DNA of 64,000 bases from Sphingobium sp. CECT 9361 (GTDB taxonomy: Bacteria > Pseudomonadota > Alphaproteobacteria > Sphingomonadales > Sphingomonadaceae), in assembly GCF_918741285.1 (NCBI RefSeq), contig NZ_CAKKNC010000017.1:1-64000 (forward strand). The letters run 5' to 3'. Of the stretch, positions 26,803 through 36,904 are shown piece after piece. The position numbers and the translations under genes were made by a program. A model generated the notes under the pieces. It did no database searches, had not been told where the DNA came from, and worked only from the letters and a program-made list of their open reading frames with translations. Position 1 is the stretch's first letter, and each line of letters starts with the position of its first letter.

Positions 26803-27174
26803 TCAGAACAGCCTTGCACCATTAGGCACAGCCTTGTCCGGCGCAAACAGTGTAACGGCCCCATCCGCGTCGGGAAATCCCAGCGTCAGCACTTGCGACA
26901 TGAACTTGCCGATCTGTCGCGGTGGAAAGTTGACCACCGCCGCAACCTGACGCCCGACCAAGGCTTCCGGATCGTAATTCTCAGTTATCTGCGCGCTGCT
27001 GCGGCGCGTGCCGATGCCCTCGCCAAAGTCGATCAGCAGCTTGAAGGCCGGTTTGCGCGCCTCGGGAAAAGGCTCGACGGAGAGGATCGTGCCGATCCGG
27101 ATATCGACCTTAAGGAAGGTATCGAAATCCGTTTCCGTTGCCGACGGCGCCGAAGGGTCATGGGTCAGATGCAT
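26803..27174 (-). CDS. csaA: CsaA-like tRNA-binding / chaperone protein
   Basis: 123 residues, one OB-fold EMAP/tRNA-binding domain: DTFLKVDIRIGTILSVEPFP, KLLIDFGEGIGTRRSSAQI, VGRQVAAVVNFPPRQIGKFMSQVL. CsaA homologues bind tRNA and in Bacillus act as secretion-related chaperones. It begins one base before the end of the DUF2490 gene upstream, so the two are probably co-transcribed. Size and sequence fit the family well. Confidence 0.92.
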   Translation of the reverse strand: MHLTHDPSAPSATETDFDTFLKVDIRIGTILSVEPFPEARKPAFKLLIDFGEGIGTRRSSAQITENYDPEALVGRQVAAVVNFPPRQIGKFMSQVLTLGFPDADGAVTLFAPDKAVPNGARLF

Positions 27175-27175
27175 A

Positions 27176-27859
27176 TCATTGCCTCAGCATAAGGTTGATC
27201 GCCATCACGTGATTCATCGCATCGCGCCGTCCACGGTTGTCGACATATTGGTTGAGATAACCGAACTCCACAGTGGACTTGCCGGACAGTGGCACCTCAA
27301 GTCCCGCGAAGCTGCGGACCCTGTCGAAACCGCTGCGTGCACCCCAATCGGTATCGTTGAGCGCGACGAAGGCCTCGACCGAAGCGATGGCCGCCAGACG
27401 GCGCGGCTTGTTCGACAGCGGTAAGGCATAGCGCAACATCTGCCGCGCGCGCCATCCCGTGTCGTCGCCCGTGGAAATCCAGCGTTGCTCAAGGCGCGTT
27501 CGCGATGTCAGTGCACCCCCGGCGACTTTACCTATCGACCAGTTGATCTGCTGAAACGAACGATCTTCGGTAACATCGGCACCGCTCGAACGCGGGCTTC
27601 GGACAGCGGCATATCCCTGATAGACGCTCAGACGATCATTGAGCTTAACGCCGACCGCCGGACGCAGGAGTATCTGATTTAGGTTTGAGCCATCGCCGCC
27701 AAAACGCGGCTGCACCTCTAGCATATAGAGGATGTCGTCCTTCACGCTGCCTTGCGCCAGCGTGAGGAACCAGAACTGCTCGTCCTGCGATGGCGCTGCC
27801 TGTGCTGGAGTTACTGCTACAAGAGCGCCGAGCGCGCAGGCCAACTTCGCTATCCGCAT
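27176..27859 (-). CDS. DUF2490 family putative outer-membrane beta-barrel protein
   Basis: 227 residues from the ATG at 27859, which opens on a signal peptide (MRIAKLACALGALVAVTPAQA). The mature chain alternates hydrophobic and polar residues as in a beta-barrel (QFWFLTLAQGSVKDD, YMLEVQPRFGG, LLRPAVGVKLNDRLSVYQGY, TRLEQRW, RQMLRYALPL) and ends in aromatic/hydrophobic NLMLRQ. This is the DUF2490 pattern; function unknown. A longer frame from 27970 overlaps the pccA 3' end and has no support. Confidence 0.82.
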   Translation of the reverse strand: MRIAKLACALGALVAVTPAQAAPSQDEQFWFLTLAQGSVKDDILYMLEVQPRFGGDGSNLNQILLRPAVGVKLNDRLSVYQGYAAVRSPRSSGADVTEDRSFQQINWSIGKVAGGALTSRTRLEQRWISTGDDTGWRARQMLRYALPLSNKPRRLAAIASVEAFVALNDTDWGARSGFDRVRSFAGLEVPLSGKSTVEFGYLNQYVDNRGRRDAMNHVMAINLMLRQ

Positions 27860-27944
27860 GATATCATTGCACCTCGCTACCCGTTCTGCCCAGCGGGTAG
27901 CGATTACGGTGCGCTGGAAGAGGAGGCAAGCCGTCAGTCGACCG

Positions 27945-29930
27945 TCATTCCATTTCGAGGATGACGGCATCGACAGGAAGGCTTTCGCCTGCCTTTGCCA
28001 GCACCGATTTGACGGTTCCGGTCTTCTGCGCCCGCAGGATGTTTTCCATCTTCATCGCTTCGATCACGGCGAGTGGCTGGCCAGCCTCGACCTTGTCGCC
28101 TTCGCCCACGTTGAGCGTCACGAGCAGGCCGGGCATGGGGCAGATCAGGAAGCGGGAAAGATCCGGCGGCACCTTTTCGATCATATGCTGCGCGAGCGGC
28201 GCGATATGACCGGGCAGGACGCGCGCGACATGCGCGGCGCCATGACTGGTCAGGCGGAAGCCGCCACGCACCGGAGCGATGCGGACGGCAAGCGTTTCAT
28301 CGCCGAACTCTGCCTCCACGATCCGGTCGCCCGGTGTGTATTCCAGTGCGATGTCGAGGAGTTCGCCATCGACGGTCACTTCGTCGAGCGCGATCATGAC
28401 GTCGTGCAGGGCATCGCCCAGGCGGACCTGCCACTGCGTTGGCGGTTTGAGGCGGCGTCCGAGTTGCCCATCGATGCGGCGCGCGCGATCTGCCTGCGCC
28501 ATGCCCGCAAATGCGGCGATTGCAGCGAGACGGCGGAGCAGTTCGGGCGCAGCGGGCGCACCATGGAAACCGTCGGGATATTCCTCCGCGATGAAACCTG
28601 TGGTGATGTTGCCGGAGCGGAAGCGCTCATGCTGCATGATCGCGGACAGGAAATCGATATTGTGGCCCGGCCCTTCGATCTCGAAGCGGTCCAGCGCCTC
28701 GATCTGCTTGTCGATGGCCTCCAGACGCGTGGGCGCGTAGGTCACCAGCTTGGCGATCATCGGATCGTAGAACATGCTGACTTCGCCGCCTTCGGTCACG
28801 CCATCGTCAACGCGGACGCCTTCGACCACCGTCGGCGGGTTGTAGCGCGCGAGACGGCCCGTGGAGGGCAGGAAACCGCGATAGGGATCTTCTGCATAGA
28901 CGCGGTTTTCGATGGACCAGCCATTGATCTGCACATCGTCCTGACCGAAGGCCAGTTTCTCGCCATTGGCGACGCGGATCATCTGCTCGACGAGGTCGAG
29001 GCCGGTGATCTGCTCGGTCACGGGATGTTCGACCTGAAGCCGGGTGTTCATTTCGAGGAAGTAGAACCCCTCCCCCGTCGTATCCGCGCCGCTGACGATC
29101 AGTTCGACCGTGCCTGCGCTGTAATAGCCGACCGCGCGGGCGAGAGCGACGGCCTGCTCGCCCATTGCCTTGCGCATCTTGGGCGTGACGAAAGGCGACG
29201 GCGCTTCCTCGACGACCTTCTGGTGGCGGCGCTGGATCGAGCATTCGCGTTCGTTGAGGTACACGATGTTGCCGTGCTGATCGCCCAGCACCTGAATTTC
29301 GATGTGGCGCGGGCTTTCGATGAACTTCTCGATGAACACGCGGTCGTCGCCGAAGCTGGCAAGACCTTCGCGCTTTGTGGCTTCGAACCCTTCACGCACG
29401 TCGGTTTCGGAATATGCGAGGCGCATACCCTTGCCGCCGCCGCCAGCGGACGCCTTCATCATCACCGGATAGCCGATGTCGTTCGCGATGCGGACAGCGT
29501 GGTCGGTGTCGTCAATCTCTCCGACGAAGCCGGGGACGACGTTGACGCCTGCTTCCAGCGCCAGTTTCTTGGACTCGATCTTGTCGCCCATCGCGGCAAT
29601 CGCGCCGGGGGGCGGGCCGATGAAGGCGATGCCAGCGTCCTTCAACGCTTCGGCAAAGCTGGTGCGTTCCGACAGGAAGCCATAGCCGGGATGTACGGCA
29701 TCCGCGCCGGTATCCTTGCACGCCTGAATGATCTTTTCAGCGATCAGATAGGATTGGGCGGCGGGCGACGGGCCGATGTGGACGGCTTCGTCTGCCATCA
29801 GGACGTGGGGAGCGCGCGAGTCCGCGTCGGAATAGACCGCGACGGTGGCGATGCCCATCTTGCGCGCGGTGCGGATGACCCGGCAGGCAATTTCGCCACG
29901 GTTCGCGATGAGGATTTTCTTGATTGTCAT
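27945..29930 (-). CDS. pccA: Propionyl-CoA carboxylase alpha subunit (biotin carboxylase + biotin carrier)
   Basis: 661 residues. Carboxylates biotin with ATP and bicarbonate, then passes the carboxyl group through PccB to propionyl-CoA. Biotin carboxylase domain: KILIANRGEIACRVIRTARK at the N-terminus, ATP-grasp KASAGGGGKGMRL and VEHPVTEQITGLDLVEQMI. A BT-like linker domain occupies about 450-580. The C-terminal biotinyl domain has the acceptor lysine in VIEAMKMENIL. The start overlaps the LprI-like stop (TAATG). It is the last gene of the propionyl-CoA operon, far from pccB, an uncommon split for this pair. Confidence 0.95.
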   Translation of the reverse strand: MTIKKILIANRGEIACRVIRTARKMGIATVAVYSDADSRAPHVLMADEAVHIGPSPAAQSYLIAEKIIQACKDTGADAVHPGYGFLSERTSFAEALKDAGIAFIGPPPGAIAAMGDKIESKKLALEAGVNVVPGFVGEIDDTDHAVRIANDIGYPVMMKASAGGGGKGMRLAYSETDVREGFEATKREGLASFGDDRVFIEKFIESPRHIEIQVLGDQHGNIVYLNERECSIQRRHQKVVEEAPSPFVTPKMRKAMGEQAVALARAVGYYSAGTVELIVSGADTTGEGFYFLEMNTRLQVEHPVTEQITGLDLVEQMIRVANGEKLAFGQDDVQINGWSIENRVYAEDPYRGFLPSTGRLARYNPPTVVEGVRVDDGVTEGGEVSMFYDPMIAKLVTYAPTRLEAIDKQIEALDRFEIEGPGHNIDFLSAIMQHERFRSGNITTGFIAEEYPDGFHGAPAAPELLRRLAAIAAFAGMAQADRARRIDGQLGRRLKPPTQWQVRLGDALHDVMIALDEVTVDGELLDIALEYTPGDRIVEAEFGDETLAVRIAPVRGGFRLTSHGAAHVARVLPGHIAPLAQHMIEKVPPDLSRFLICPMPGLLVTLNVGEGDKVEAGQPLAVIEAMKMENILRAQKTGTVKSVLAKAGESLPVDAVILEME

Positions 29931-30325
29931 TATGGCTCCGTGAAATCTTTTAGCAGTTGTTGAAGCTGATCGATGCGGGCACGTGTCAGATCATGAGCGC
30001 ATCGACTGATTATGACATTCTGAAGTGAGCCACCTTGCGCCCAATCGGAGCGGGCTGCGCATTCGGCATCTCGCCAAGCAAGCCAAGTCCGCTGTGCTTT
30101 CAATAGATCGGATTCAGCCGATGGCTTGTCTCTCCTCGGCGTAGACCTGAACCGTCTGTCAGCGCCACGCGCGGCATCGCGGACTTTCGGCCACACCGCA
30201 TTGAGCTCGACATCTGCTGCATTGAAGGCGCGGCTCCAGCACTGCGCAACCGGCAAGTCTCCCGCGCGATCATCGCAAAACGGATTCGCCGCAGCAGTTG
30301 CAGCAGCTATTATCAACCCGATCAT
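29930..30325 (-). CDS. LprI/DUF1311-like small secreted protein
   Basis: 131 residues from the ATG at 30325. A short signal peptide (MIGLIIAAATAAA) is followed by a domain with four cysteines (NPFCDD, VAQCWS, DAECAAR, ISRCAHD) and the pattern LLKAQRTWLAWRDAECAA, typical of the lysozyme inhibitor LprI N-terminal / DUF1311 family. Homologues are periplasmic and some inhibit lysozyme. Its position between bioB and pccA with TAATG coupling to pccA is odd for a secreted protein and probably reflects an insertion into the operon rather than a metabolic role. Confidence 0.75.
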   Translation of the reverse strand: MIGLIIAAATAAANPFCDDRAGDLPVAQCWSRAFNAADVELNAVWPKVRDAARGADRRFRSTPRRDKPSAESDLLKAQRTWLAWRDAECAARSDWAQGGSLQNVIISRCAHDLTRARIDQLQQLLKDFTEP

Positions 30326-30348
30326 CTCACGATACCACTGCTGCAACC

Positions 30349-30440
30349 GTCACCCTGAACTTGTTTCAGGGTCCATCTCTCCACGCACACCGCCGCTCCC
30401 GGAGGCACGATGGATGCTGAAACAAGTTCAGCATGACGCG
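30349..30440. repeat. Twin-hairpin repeat between bioB and the LprI-like gene
   Basis: Arms CTGAACTTGTTTCAG (30355-30369) and CTGAAACAAGTTCAG (30417-30431) are perfect inverted copies 47 bases apart; each is also nearly self-complementary (CCCTGAAAC type). It lies inside the presumed propionyl-CoA operon. The arms resemble, in general form, the CTGAGCTTGTCGAAG repeats around the GIY-YIG gene. Confidence 0.8.
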
Positions 30441-30452
30441 GGAGGAAATTGC

Positions 30453-31460
30453 TCACTCCGCAGCTTCCAGATGCGCGTTGGTGGATGCCTGCATCGGTTC
30501 CACGCCCAGCTTGGCGAACAGTGCTGCGTCTTTGTCGTCGCCCGCATTCGCCGTGGTCAGGAGGCGGTCGCCGGTGAAGATGCTGTTGGCGCCGGCCATG
30601 AAGCAGAGCGCCTGGCAGGCTTCGCTCATGCTTTCGCGACCCGCGGAGAGGCGGACCATGCTGAGCGGCATGATGATGCGCGCGACGGCGACGGTGCGGA
30701 CGAACTCGATTTCGTCGATCTTCGCAAGCGGCGTGTCGGCGAGCATGTCGCCCAGCACCGTACCCTTGACCGGGACCAAGGCGTTGATGGGGACGCTTTC
30801 GGGGTGCGGCATCATCGCGAGGGCGTGGAGGAAGCCGACCCTATCTTCTCGAAGCTCGCCCATACCGACTATGCCGCCGCTGCATACGTTGATGCCTGCC
30901 GCGCGTACATTATCCAGAGTTTCCAGGCGGTCGGCGAAGGTTCTTGTCGTGATGACGTTCGCGTAGTTTTCCGGCGAGGTATCGATGTTGTGATTATAGT
31001 AATCGAGGCCCGCTGCGGCGAGTTGCTGCGATTGTTTTTCAGTCAACATGCCAAGCGTCATGCAGGTTTCGAGGCCCATGGCGCGGACGCCCTTCACCAT
31101 TTCGATGATGGCGGGCATGTCGCGATCCTTGGGACTGCGCCATGCCGCGCCCATGCAGAAGCGGCCAGAGCCTGCGTCCTTTGCCTGCGCCGCCGATTGC
31201 AGCACGGCGCGCACGTCCATCAGCTTTTCGGCCTTGAGGCCCGTTTCCGCGTGGACGGATTGATTGCAATAGCCGCAATCCTCGACACAGCCGCCGGTCT
31301 TGATCGACAGCAATGTGGAAAGCTGGACCTGATTGCGCGGGTGATGGGCGCGGTGGATCGTTTGCGCTTCGAACAACAGGTCGTTGAAGGGAAGGTCGAA
31401 GAGGGTCGCGATTTCTTCGCGGGTCCAGTCTGTGCGGGCTGTCGTTAAATCGTCGCTCAT
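30453..31460 (-). CDS. bioB: Biotin synthase
   Basis: 335 residues. Radical SAM enzyme that inserts sulfur into dethiobiotin. The [4Fe-4S] motif is [13 protein letters not shown] (CxxxCxxC), and the second cluster ligands lie in the [19 protein letters not shown] and [11 protein letters not shown] segments with the Arg in RLSAGRE. It sits in the propionyl-CoA operon although the other biotin genes are absent, which makes sense because PccA needs biotin. It overlaps the 72-residue unknown by four bases (ATGA). Confidence 0.96.
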   Translation of the reverse strand: MSDDLTTARTDWTREEIATLFDLPFNDLLFEAQTIHRAHHPRNQVQLSTLLSIKTGGCVEDCGYCNQSVHAETGLKAEKLMDVRAVLQSAAQAKDAGSGRFCMGAAWRSPKDRDMPAIIEMVKGVRAMGLETCMTLGMLTEKQSQQLAAAGLDYYNHNIDTSPENYANVITTRTFADRLETLDNVRAAGINVCSGGIVGMGELREDRVGFLHALAMMPHPESVPINALVPVKGTVLGDMLADTPLAKIDEIEFVRTVAVARIIMPLSMVRLSAGRESMSEACQALCFMAGANSIFTGDRLLTTANAGDDKDAALFAKLGVEPMQASTNAHLEAAE

Positions 31461-31675
31461 AGCTCTACGCCAGGAATACCCTTGATCAAAGCACGTGCGT
31501 AAAGTGCCGCGTTTTCCGAGCCAGTTCTCTCCATATTTTCAACCAGCTGTTTACAAAGGTTTTGGATCTCAGAATGGCTGATAACCTCTTTGCTTAGAAG
31601 GAGCTGGACCAAATAAGTCATAAACTTGCCATCGACCGCTGCCATTTCCCAAGCAGCCCAAGGATTTTCAGCCAT
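31457..31675 (-). CDS. 72-residue protein of unknown function in the propionyl-CoA operon
   Basis: No family recognised. The chain ([21 protein letters not shown] start, ending [11 protein letters not shown]) is soluble, mixed charge and probably all helical, with one cysteine. The gene is nine bases downstream of the mutase stop and overlaps bioB by four bases in an ATGA arrangement, so it is very likely translated. The tight spacing argues for a real gene. A small accessory of the mutase or of biotin synthase is only a guess. Confidence 0.65.
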   Translation of the reverse strand: MAENPWAAWEMAAVDGKFMTYLVQLLLSKEVISHSEIQNLCKQLVENMERTGSENAALYARALIKGIPGVEL

Positions 31676-31684
31676 TATAATTTC

Positions 31685-33847
31685 CTATTCTGCTGCTTCA
31701 TGCAGCGCATTGCCTGCTGGAGGCATGTTGTGGCCGAGGAGGCGCAGCACATCGGCGGCACATTCCACGACGTTGGACCCCGGACCATAAATGCCCTGCA
31801 CCCCTGCGTCACGCAGATAGTCGTAATCCTGTGGCGGGATCACACCGCCTGCGATCACCTTGATATCGTTGCGGCCCTTTTCCCGAAGCAGCTTGATCAA
31901 CTCGGGGATCAGCGTCTTGTGACCCGCTGCCAAGGACGACGCGCCGACGACATCGACATCGCTTTCCAGCGCCAGCACGACGGTTTCCTCCGGCGTCTGG
32001 AACAGCGGGCCGGAGACGATATCGAAACCCATGTCGCCGAACGCCGAAGCGATGACGTTTGCGCCGCGATCATGGCCGTCCTGTCCCATCTTAGCGACCA
32101 TCAGCTTGGGCTTGCGGCCAAGGCGGCGTTCGACAGCGGCGACGCCATCGAGAACCTGCTGCCAGCGTGCATCGCCGTCATAAGGCGCGCTGTAAACGCC
32201 CTTTACCGGCGTCGGCGTGGTGCCGTAGCGGGCGAAGCTCTCTTCCATGGCGGCGCTGATTTCGCCCAGCGTCGCGCGGGCGCGGGCGCATTCTACGGCC
32301 AGTGCGAGGAGATTGTTTTCGAGGCTGGATGGGCGAGCCGCACCTTCGCGCAAGGCCTGAAGCGCGGCTTCGCACTTGGCACTGTCACGCTCTGCCTTGG
32401 TCTTGGCGATGCGGGCGATCTGGCCTTCGCGGACCTTGGCGTTGTCGATGTCGAGCGTTTCGAGCAGATCTTCGGTCGCGAGGCGATATTTGTTCACGCC
32501 GACGATTACGTCATCGGCGCGGTCCACGCGTGCCTGCCGCGCTGCTGCCGCGGTTTCGATCATTGCCTTGGGCCAGCCAGCGGCGACGGCTTTTGCCATG
32601 CCGCCTTCGGCCTGCACGCGGTCGATGATCTCCTGTGCCTTGTCGACCAGTTCCTGCGTCAGCGCCTCGATATAATAGGAGCCGCCCAGAGGGTCCACGA
32701 CCTTGGTCATCCCGGTTTCTTCCTGGATGATGATCTGCGTATTGCGAGCGATGCGGGCGGAGAAGTCGGTCGGCAAAGCGATCGCTTCGTCCAGCGCGTT
32801 GGTGTGGAGCGACTGGGTGCCGCCCAGCATCGAGGCCATAGCTTCGACGGTAGTGCGGATCACGTTGTTGTAGGGATCCTGCTCGGTCAGCGACACGCCC
32901 GATGTCTGGCAGTGGGTGCGCAGCATCTTGCTCCGCTCATCCTGTGCGCCCAGCGTCGTCATGGCGCGATGCCACAGCACGCGCGCGGCCCGCAGCTTGG
33001 CGATTTCCATGAAAAAGTTCATGCCGATGGCGAAGAAGAAGCTGAGGCGACCGGCGAACTTGTCGATATCCAGCCCGGACGCGACACCGTATTTCACATA
33101 TTCCATGCCGTCGGCGATGGTGAAGGCAAGCTCCTGCACCTGTGTCGCACCGGCTTCCTGCATGTGATAGCCGGAGATGGAAATGCTGTTGAACTTGGGC
33201 ATTTCACGCGAGGTATAGCCGAAGATGTCGGAGATGATCCGCATCGAAGGTTCGGGCGGGTAGATGTAGGTGTTGCGGACCATGAACTCCTTCAGAATGT
33301 CGTTCTGAATGGTTCCGTCGAGCAATTTGCGATCGACGCCCTGTTCCTCACCCGTCACGATGAAGAAAGCGAGGATCGGGATGACCGCGCCGTTCATCGT
33401 CATGGAAACCGACATCTTGTCGAGCGGGATACCGTCGAACAGGATTTTCATGTCTTCGAGCGTGTCGATGGCGACGCCCGCCTTACCCACGTCGCCGGTG
33501 ACGCGCGGATGGTCACTGTCATAGCCGCGGTGAGTGGCGAGGTCGAAGGCAACCGACAGACCCTTTTGCCCGGCGGCTAAGTTACGCTTGTAAAAGGCGT
33601 TGGATTCCTCGGCCGTGGAGAAGCCCGCATATTGACGGATCGTCCACGGGCGACCCGCATACATGCTGGCGCGCACGCCGCGCGTGAAGGGCGCGAAACC
33701 GGGAAGGCCGGGTTCGACGGTGACGTCCTCCGCCGTGTAAAGCGGCTTGACGGCGATGCCTTCGGGCGTCTGCCAGCTCAGATCCTTGCCTTTGACTTCC
33801 TTCGTCGCGGCGGCGGACCATTGGTCGAGAGTGGGTTTATCGGTCAT
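31685..33847 (-). CDS. scpA: Methylmalonyl-CoA mutase, single-chain (homodimeric) form
   Basis: 720 residues. Adenosylcobalamin enzyme that turns methylmalonyl-CoA into succinyl-CoA. The catalytic TIM barrel occupies about 1-560 ([37 protein letters not shown]). The C-terminal B12-binding domain has the base-off motif [19 protein letters not shown] with the cobalt-ligand His, plus the Ser and Gly motifs [10 protein letters not shown] and VIAGGVIPP. Its start overlaps the enoyl-CoA hydratase stop (TAATG). No MeaB-type chaperone gene is visible in the window. Confidence 0.97.
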   Translation of the reverse strand: MTDKPTLDQWSAAATKEVKGKDLSWQTPEGIAVKPLYTAEDVTVEPGLPGFAPFTRGVRASMYAGRPWTIRQYAGFSTAEESNAFYKRNLAAGQKGLSVAFDLATHRGYDSDHPRVTGDVGKAGVAIDTLEDMKILFDGIPLDKMSVSMTMNGAVIPILAFFIVTGEEQGVDRKLLDGTIQNDILKEFMVRNTYIYPPEPSMRIISDIFGYTSREMPKFNSISISGYHMQEAGATQVQELAFTIADGMEYVKYGVASGLDIDKFAGRLSFFFAIGMNFFMEIAKLRAARVLWHRAMTTLGAQDERSKMLRTHCQTSGVSLTEQDPYNNVIRTTVEAMASMLGGTQSLHTNALDEAIALPTDFSARIARNTQIIIQEETGMTKVVDPLGGSYYIEALTQELVDKAQEIIDRVQAEGGMAKAVAAGWPKAMIETAAAARQARVDRADDVIVGVNKYRLATEDLLETLDIDNAKVREGQIARIAKTKAERDSAKCEAALQALREGAARPSSLENNLLALAVECARARATLGEISAAMEESFARYGTTPTPVKGVYSAPYDGDARWQQVLDGVAAVERRLGRKPKLMVAKMGQDGHDRGANVIASAFGDMGFDIVSGPLFQTPEETVVLALESDVDVVGASSLAAGHKTLIPELIKLLREKGRNDIKVIAGGVIPPQDYDYLRDAGVQGIYGPGSNVVECAADVLRLLGHNMPPAGNALHEAAE

Positions 33848-34623
33848 TACTTGCCTTCAAACTTGGCGGGACGCTTTGCGAGGAAGGCCTGCACGCCTTC
33901 CGCGAAATCCGCGCTACGTCCCGCGTCTCGCTGGTGCTTGCGTTCTAGCGCAAGCCCCTGCGAGAAACTCGATGTCTGTGTTGTGGCGATCCCCTGACGG
34001 ATCAGCCCAAGCGCGACAGTCGGCATGGCGGCGAGGCGCGCGGCCAATGCCTGCGCTTCGTCCGATAATGTCGCATCGTCGACCGCCTTGTAGATCAGGC
34101 CCCAGCTTTCTGCTTTTTCCGCGGGGAGGCGTTCGCCCAGCATCATCATCTGCGTGGCGCGCGCCTTGCCCACCAGACGGGGCAGCGTCCATGTCGCGCC
34201 GCCATCCGGCACGAGGCCGATATTCACGAATGCTTGAAGAAAATAGGCCGATTTGGCAGCGACCACGAAATCGCATGCCAGCGCGAGGGATGCGCCGATC
34301 CCTGCGCAGGCACCGTGCACCTGCGCCACCATCGGCAGCTTGGACGCGATTAAGCGCTCCATGCAGGGGTTGTAGTCTTTTTCCAGTATCTCGCCGACAT
34401 CCTCCGGCAAGCCGCCATCGGCCTGAAGATCGGTGCCGCTGCAGAAGCCTTTCCCTTCGGCTTTGATGAGGATCGCGCGCGCGCCCTGCGCAGGGAAGGC
34501 TTCGACGGCGTCGACGATCTCATAGAACATCTGCGGCGTGAGCGCGTTGAGACGCTCGGGCCGGTTGAAGGAAAGGATACCGACGGTATCGACGACCGAT
34601 GTGAGGATGGTTTCATAAGTCAT
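33847..34623 (-). CDS. Enoyl-CoA hydratase/isomerase family protein
   Basis: 258 residues from the ATG at 34623 (ribosome binding site AAGGA); the upstream frame runs into a repeat. Crotonase fold: [18 protein letters not shown], the oxyanion segments [15 protein letters not shown] and [20 protein letters not shown], and the second catalytic region [21 protein letters not shown]. The Glu/Asp of LVPDGGAT and the Gly-rich loop are intact; Ala-Gly-Ile replaces the common Ala-Gly-Gly. Within a propionyl-CoA operon it might act in propionate, branched-chain or odd-chain acyl-CoA breakdown, but the exact substrate is open. TAATG coupling with the mutase gene. Confidence 0.9.
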   Translation of the reverse strand: MTYETILTSVVDTVGILSFNRPERLNALTPQMFYEIVDAVEAFPAQGARAILIKAEGKGFCSGTDLQADGGLPEDVGEILEKDYNPCMERLIASKLPMVAQVHGACAGIGASLALACDFVVAAKSAYFLQAFVNIGLVPDGGATWTLPRLVGKARATQMMMLGERLPAEKAESWGLIYKAVDDATLSDEAQALAARLAAMPTVALGLIRQGIATTQTSSFSQGLALERKHQRDAGRSADFAEGVQAFLAKRPAKFEGK

Positions 34624-34667
34624 GAAGCATTCCTTGTTCGCGCTACCACAGCCCGTTCTACGCCTTG

Positions 34668-34747
34668 TTCCTGCGAAGGCAGGAAGCCAGAGCGGCAAGC
34701 ATCAATGTCTGTACCCAGAACCCCTGGGCTCCTGCCTTCGCAGGAGC
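34668..34747. repeat. Twin-hairpin repeat between mce and the enoyl-CoA hydratase gene
   Basis: Left hairpin TTCCTGC-GAAG-GCAGGAA (34668-34685) and right hairpin GCTCCTGC-CTTC-GCAGGAGC (34728-34747) are inverted copies of one another separated by 42 bases. It lies inside the operon and supplies the sequence up to about 45 bases before the hydratase start. Confidence 0.85.
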
Positions 34748-34774
34748 ACTTAAGTGCATGGGCGGGACCGTGCA

Positions 34775-35215
34775 TCAATGCCCCGCACCCTTTGGCGTTT
34801 CCATGATTTCCGTAAGAACGCCATTCATGTCCTTGGGATGGACGAAGAAGATCAGCGTACCGTGCGCGCCGATGCGGGGTTCGCCGAGTACCTTGGCGCC
34901 ATTGCTCTCGAACCATGCCTTTGCGGCGTGGATATCGGGGACTTCGTAGCACATATGGTGCTGACCGCCCGCCGGGTTCTTGGCAATGAAGCTGTGAATC
35001 GGCGAGTTTTCGCCAAGCGGTTCGATCAGTTCGATCTGGGTGCCGTTCGTGCCGTTTTCGCCGGGGGTGTCGACGAAGCACACCTTTACGCCCTGCGCAG
35101 GCAGGTCGAAAGGCTCATGAATATGCGTCGCGCCCATCACGTCGCGGTAATAGGCGATGCTGGCGGCGAGGGACGGCGTAGCTACGCCGATATGGTTGAG
35201 GCGACCGAGTTTCAT
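34775..35215 (-). CDS. mce: Methylmalonyl-CoA epimerase
   Basis: 146 residues from the ATG at 35215 (ribosome binding site GGAAG). Glyoxalase/VOC fold that interconverts the 2S and 2R isomers of methylmalonyl-CoA, linking the carboxylase to the mutase. Two VOC halves are visible: NHIGVATPSLAASIAYYRDV with the first metal His, and QHHMCYEVPDIHAAKAWF; later LIFFVHPKDMNGVLTEIME supplies the third and Glu ligands. Length and sequence are typical. It sits between pccB and the hydratase gene. Confidence 0.95.
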   Translation of the reverse strand: MKLGRLNHIGVATPSLAASIAYYRDVMGATHIHEPFDLPAQGVKVCFVDTPGENGTNGTQIELIEPLGENSPIHSFIAKNPAGGQHHMCYEVPDIHAAKAWFESNGAKVLGEPRIGAHGTLIFFVHPKDMNGVLTEIMETPKGAGH

Positions 35216-35242
35216 ACGCAGACTTCCGTCAGAAATTGTTCC

Positions 35243-35322
35243 GTCATCCCAGCGCAGGCTGGGATCGCATGCCTCTGGGTTGTGACCAACCACCCGAGAC
35301 CCCAGCTTTCGCTGGGGTGACG
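35243..35322. repeat. Twin-hairpin repeat (CCCAGC/GCTGGG type) between pccB and mce
   Basis: Left hairpin ATCCCAGC-GCAG-GCTGGGAT (about 35246-35265) and right hairpin ACCCCAGC-TTTC-GCTGGGGT (about 35299-35318), in inverted orientation with about 30 bases between. The right part (GAGACCCCAGC...GCTGGGGTGACG) is nearly identical to the repeat at 59001-59079 between the CASDH gene and nspC, so this is a dispersed family. Confidence 0.9.
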
Positions 35323-35329
35323 ATCCGGC

Positions 35330-36862
35330 TTAAAGCGGAATATTGTCATGCTTCTTCCACGGATTTTCCAGCGCCTTGTTCTTCAACTTGCGCAGGCCCA
35401 GCGCGATGCGGCGGCGTGTGGAATGCGGTTGGATCACTTCGTCAATGAAGCCCTTCGAGGCGGCGACGAAGGGGTTGGCGAAGCGATCTTCATATTCCTT
35501 GGTGCGCTCGGCGATTTCTTCGGGCGTCTTGCCGCGGAAGATGATTTCAACTGCGCCCTTGGCACCCATCACGGCGATTTCAGCGGTGGGCCATGCGTAG
35601 TTCAAATCGCCGCGCAGGTGCTTTGACGCCATAACGTCGTAGGCGCCGCCATAAGCCTTGCGCGTGATGACGGTGATCTTTGGTACGGTAGCTTCGGCAT
35701 AAGCGAACAGCAGCTTCGCGCCATTCTTGATGATGCCGTTATGCTCCTGCCCCACGCCCGGCAGGAATCCCGGCACATCGACGAAAGTGAGGATGGGAAT
35801 GTCGAAGGCGTCGCAGAAGCGGACGAAGCGACCGGCCTTTTTCGACGCGCCGATGTCAAGGCATCCGGCCAGCACCGTCGGTTGATTGGCGACAATGCCT
35901 ACTGTGCGGCCTTCGATCCGGCCGAAACCGCACAGGATATTGCCGGCATGGGCAGGCTGCACCTCAAAGAAATCGCCTTCGTCGACGACCTTCCGGATCA
36001 GCTCATGCATGTCGTAGGGCTGATTGGCGTTGGCCGGGATCAGCGTGTCGAGGCTTTCTTCGATACGGTCCCATTCGTCGGCGGTAGGGCGCTCGGGCGC
36101 GGATTCGCGGTTGGAAGCAGGCAGGAAATCAATGAAATCGCGGGTGGCGAGCAAGGCTTCGATATCGTTTTCGAACGCAACGTCCGCAACGCCGGACTTC
36201 GTGGTGTGCGTCACGGCCCCGCCGAGCTCTTCCTGCGTGACGATCTCATTGGTGACGGTCTTCACCACGTCAGGGCCGGTGACGAACATATAACTGCTGT
36301 CCTTCACCATGAAGATGAAGTCGGTCATCGCCGGCGAATAGACTGCGCCGCCCGCGCATGGCCCCATGATGAGGCTGATCTGCGGCACGACGCCGGACGC
36401 CAGCACATTGCGCTGGAACACTTCGGCATAGCCGCCAAGCGACGCGACGCCTTCCTGAATGCGGGCGCCGCCGCTGTCGTTGAGGCCGATGACGGGCGCG
36501 CCGACTTTCAGCGCCATGTCCATGATCTTGCAGATTTTCTGCGCATGGCGCTCGGACAGCGATCCGCCGAACACGGTGAAATCTTGGCTGAATACAAAGA
36601 CGAGACGACCGTTGATCGTGCCCGATCCTGTGACGACGCCATCGCCGGGGATCTTCGTCTCTTCCATGCCGAACTCGGTGCAGTTGTGTTCGACATACAT
36701 GTCGAGCTCTTCGAAGCTGTTCTCGTCGAGCAGAACGTCGAGCCGTTCGCGCGCCGTAAGGCGCCCCTTGGCGTGCTGCCCCGCGATCCGCTTTGCGCCG
36801 CCGCCCATACGGGCCGCCTCACGCATGGTCTCCAGCTTCTCGACTACGGCCAGTTTCGACAT
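35330..36862 (-). CDS. pccB: Propionyl-CoA carboxylase beta subunit (carboxyltransferase)
   Basis: 510 residues from the ATG at 36862, which has an AGAGGATC ribosome binding site and the family N-terminus ([17 protein letters not shown]). The same frame stays open far upstream, but that stretch is antisense to the regulator gene. Two crotonase-like halves: [19 protein letters not shown] with the [14 protein letters not shown] loop, and [19 protein letters not shown] with [13 protein letters not shown] and [12 protein letters not shown]. First gene of the propionyl-CoA operon; it is read away from the divergent ScfR-type regulator. Confidence 0.96.
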   Translation of the reverse strand: MSKLAVVEKLETMREAARMGGGAKRIAGQHAKGRLTARERLDVLLDENSFEELDMYVEHNCTEFGMEETKIPGDGVVTGSGTINGRLVFVFSQDFTVFGGSLSERHAQKICKIMDMALKVGAPVIGLNDSGGARIQEGVASLGGYAEVFQRNVLASGVVPQISLIMGPCAGGAVYSPAMTDFIFMVKDSSYMFVTGPDVVKTVTNEIVTQEELGGAVTHTTKSGVADVAFENDIEALLATRDFIDFLPASNRESAPERPTADEWDRIEESLDTLIPANANQPYDMHELIRKVVDEGDFFEVQPAHAGNILCGFGRIEGRTVGIVANQPTVLAGCLDIGASKKAGRFVRFCDAFDIPILTFVDVPGFLPGVGQEHNGIIKNGAKLLFAYAEATVPKITVITRKAYGGAYDVMASKHLRGDLNYAWPTAEIAVMGAKGAVEIIFRGKTPEEIAERTKEYEDRFANPFVAASKGFIDEVIQPHSTRRRIALGLRKLKNKALENPWKKHDNIPL

Positions 36863-36904
36863 GAAGATCCTCTTCCCGGAATTGTGCAGGCTTTTCCCCT
36901 TTTC

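Noticed and set aside
27732-29963. 743-codon plus-strand open frame across pccA
   Set aside because: Antisense shadow of a clear biotin carboxylase gene caused by high G+C; no domain signature.
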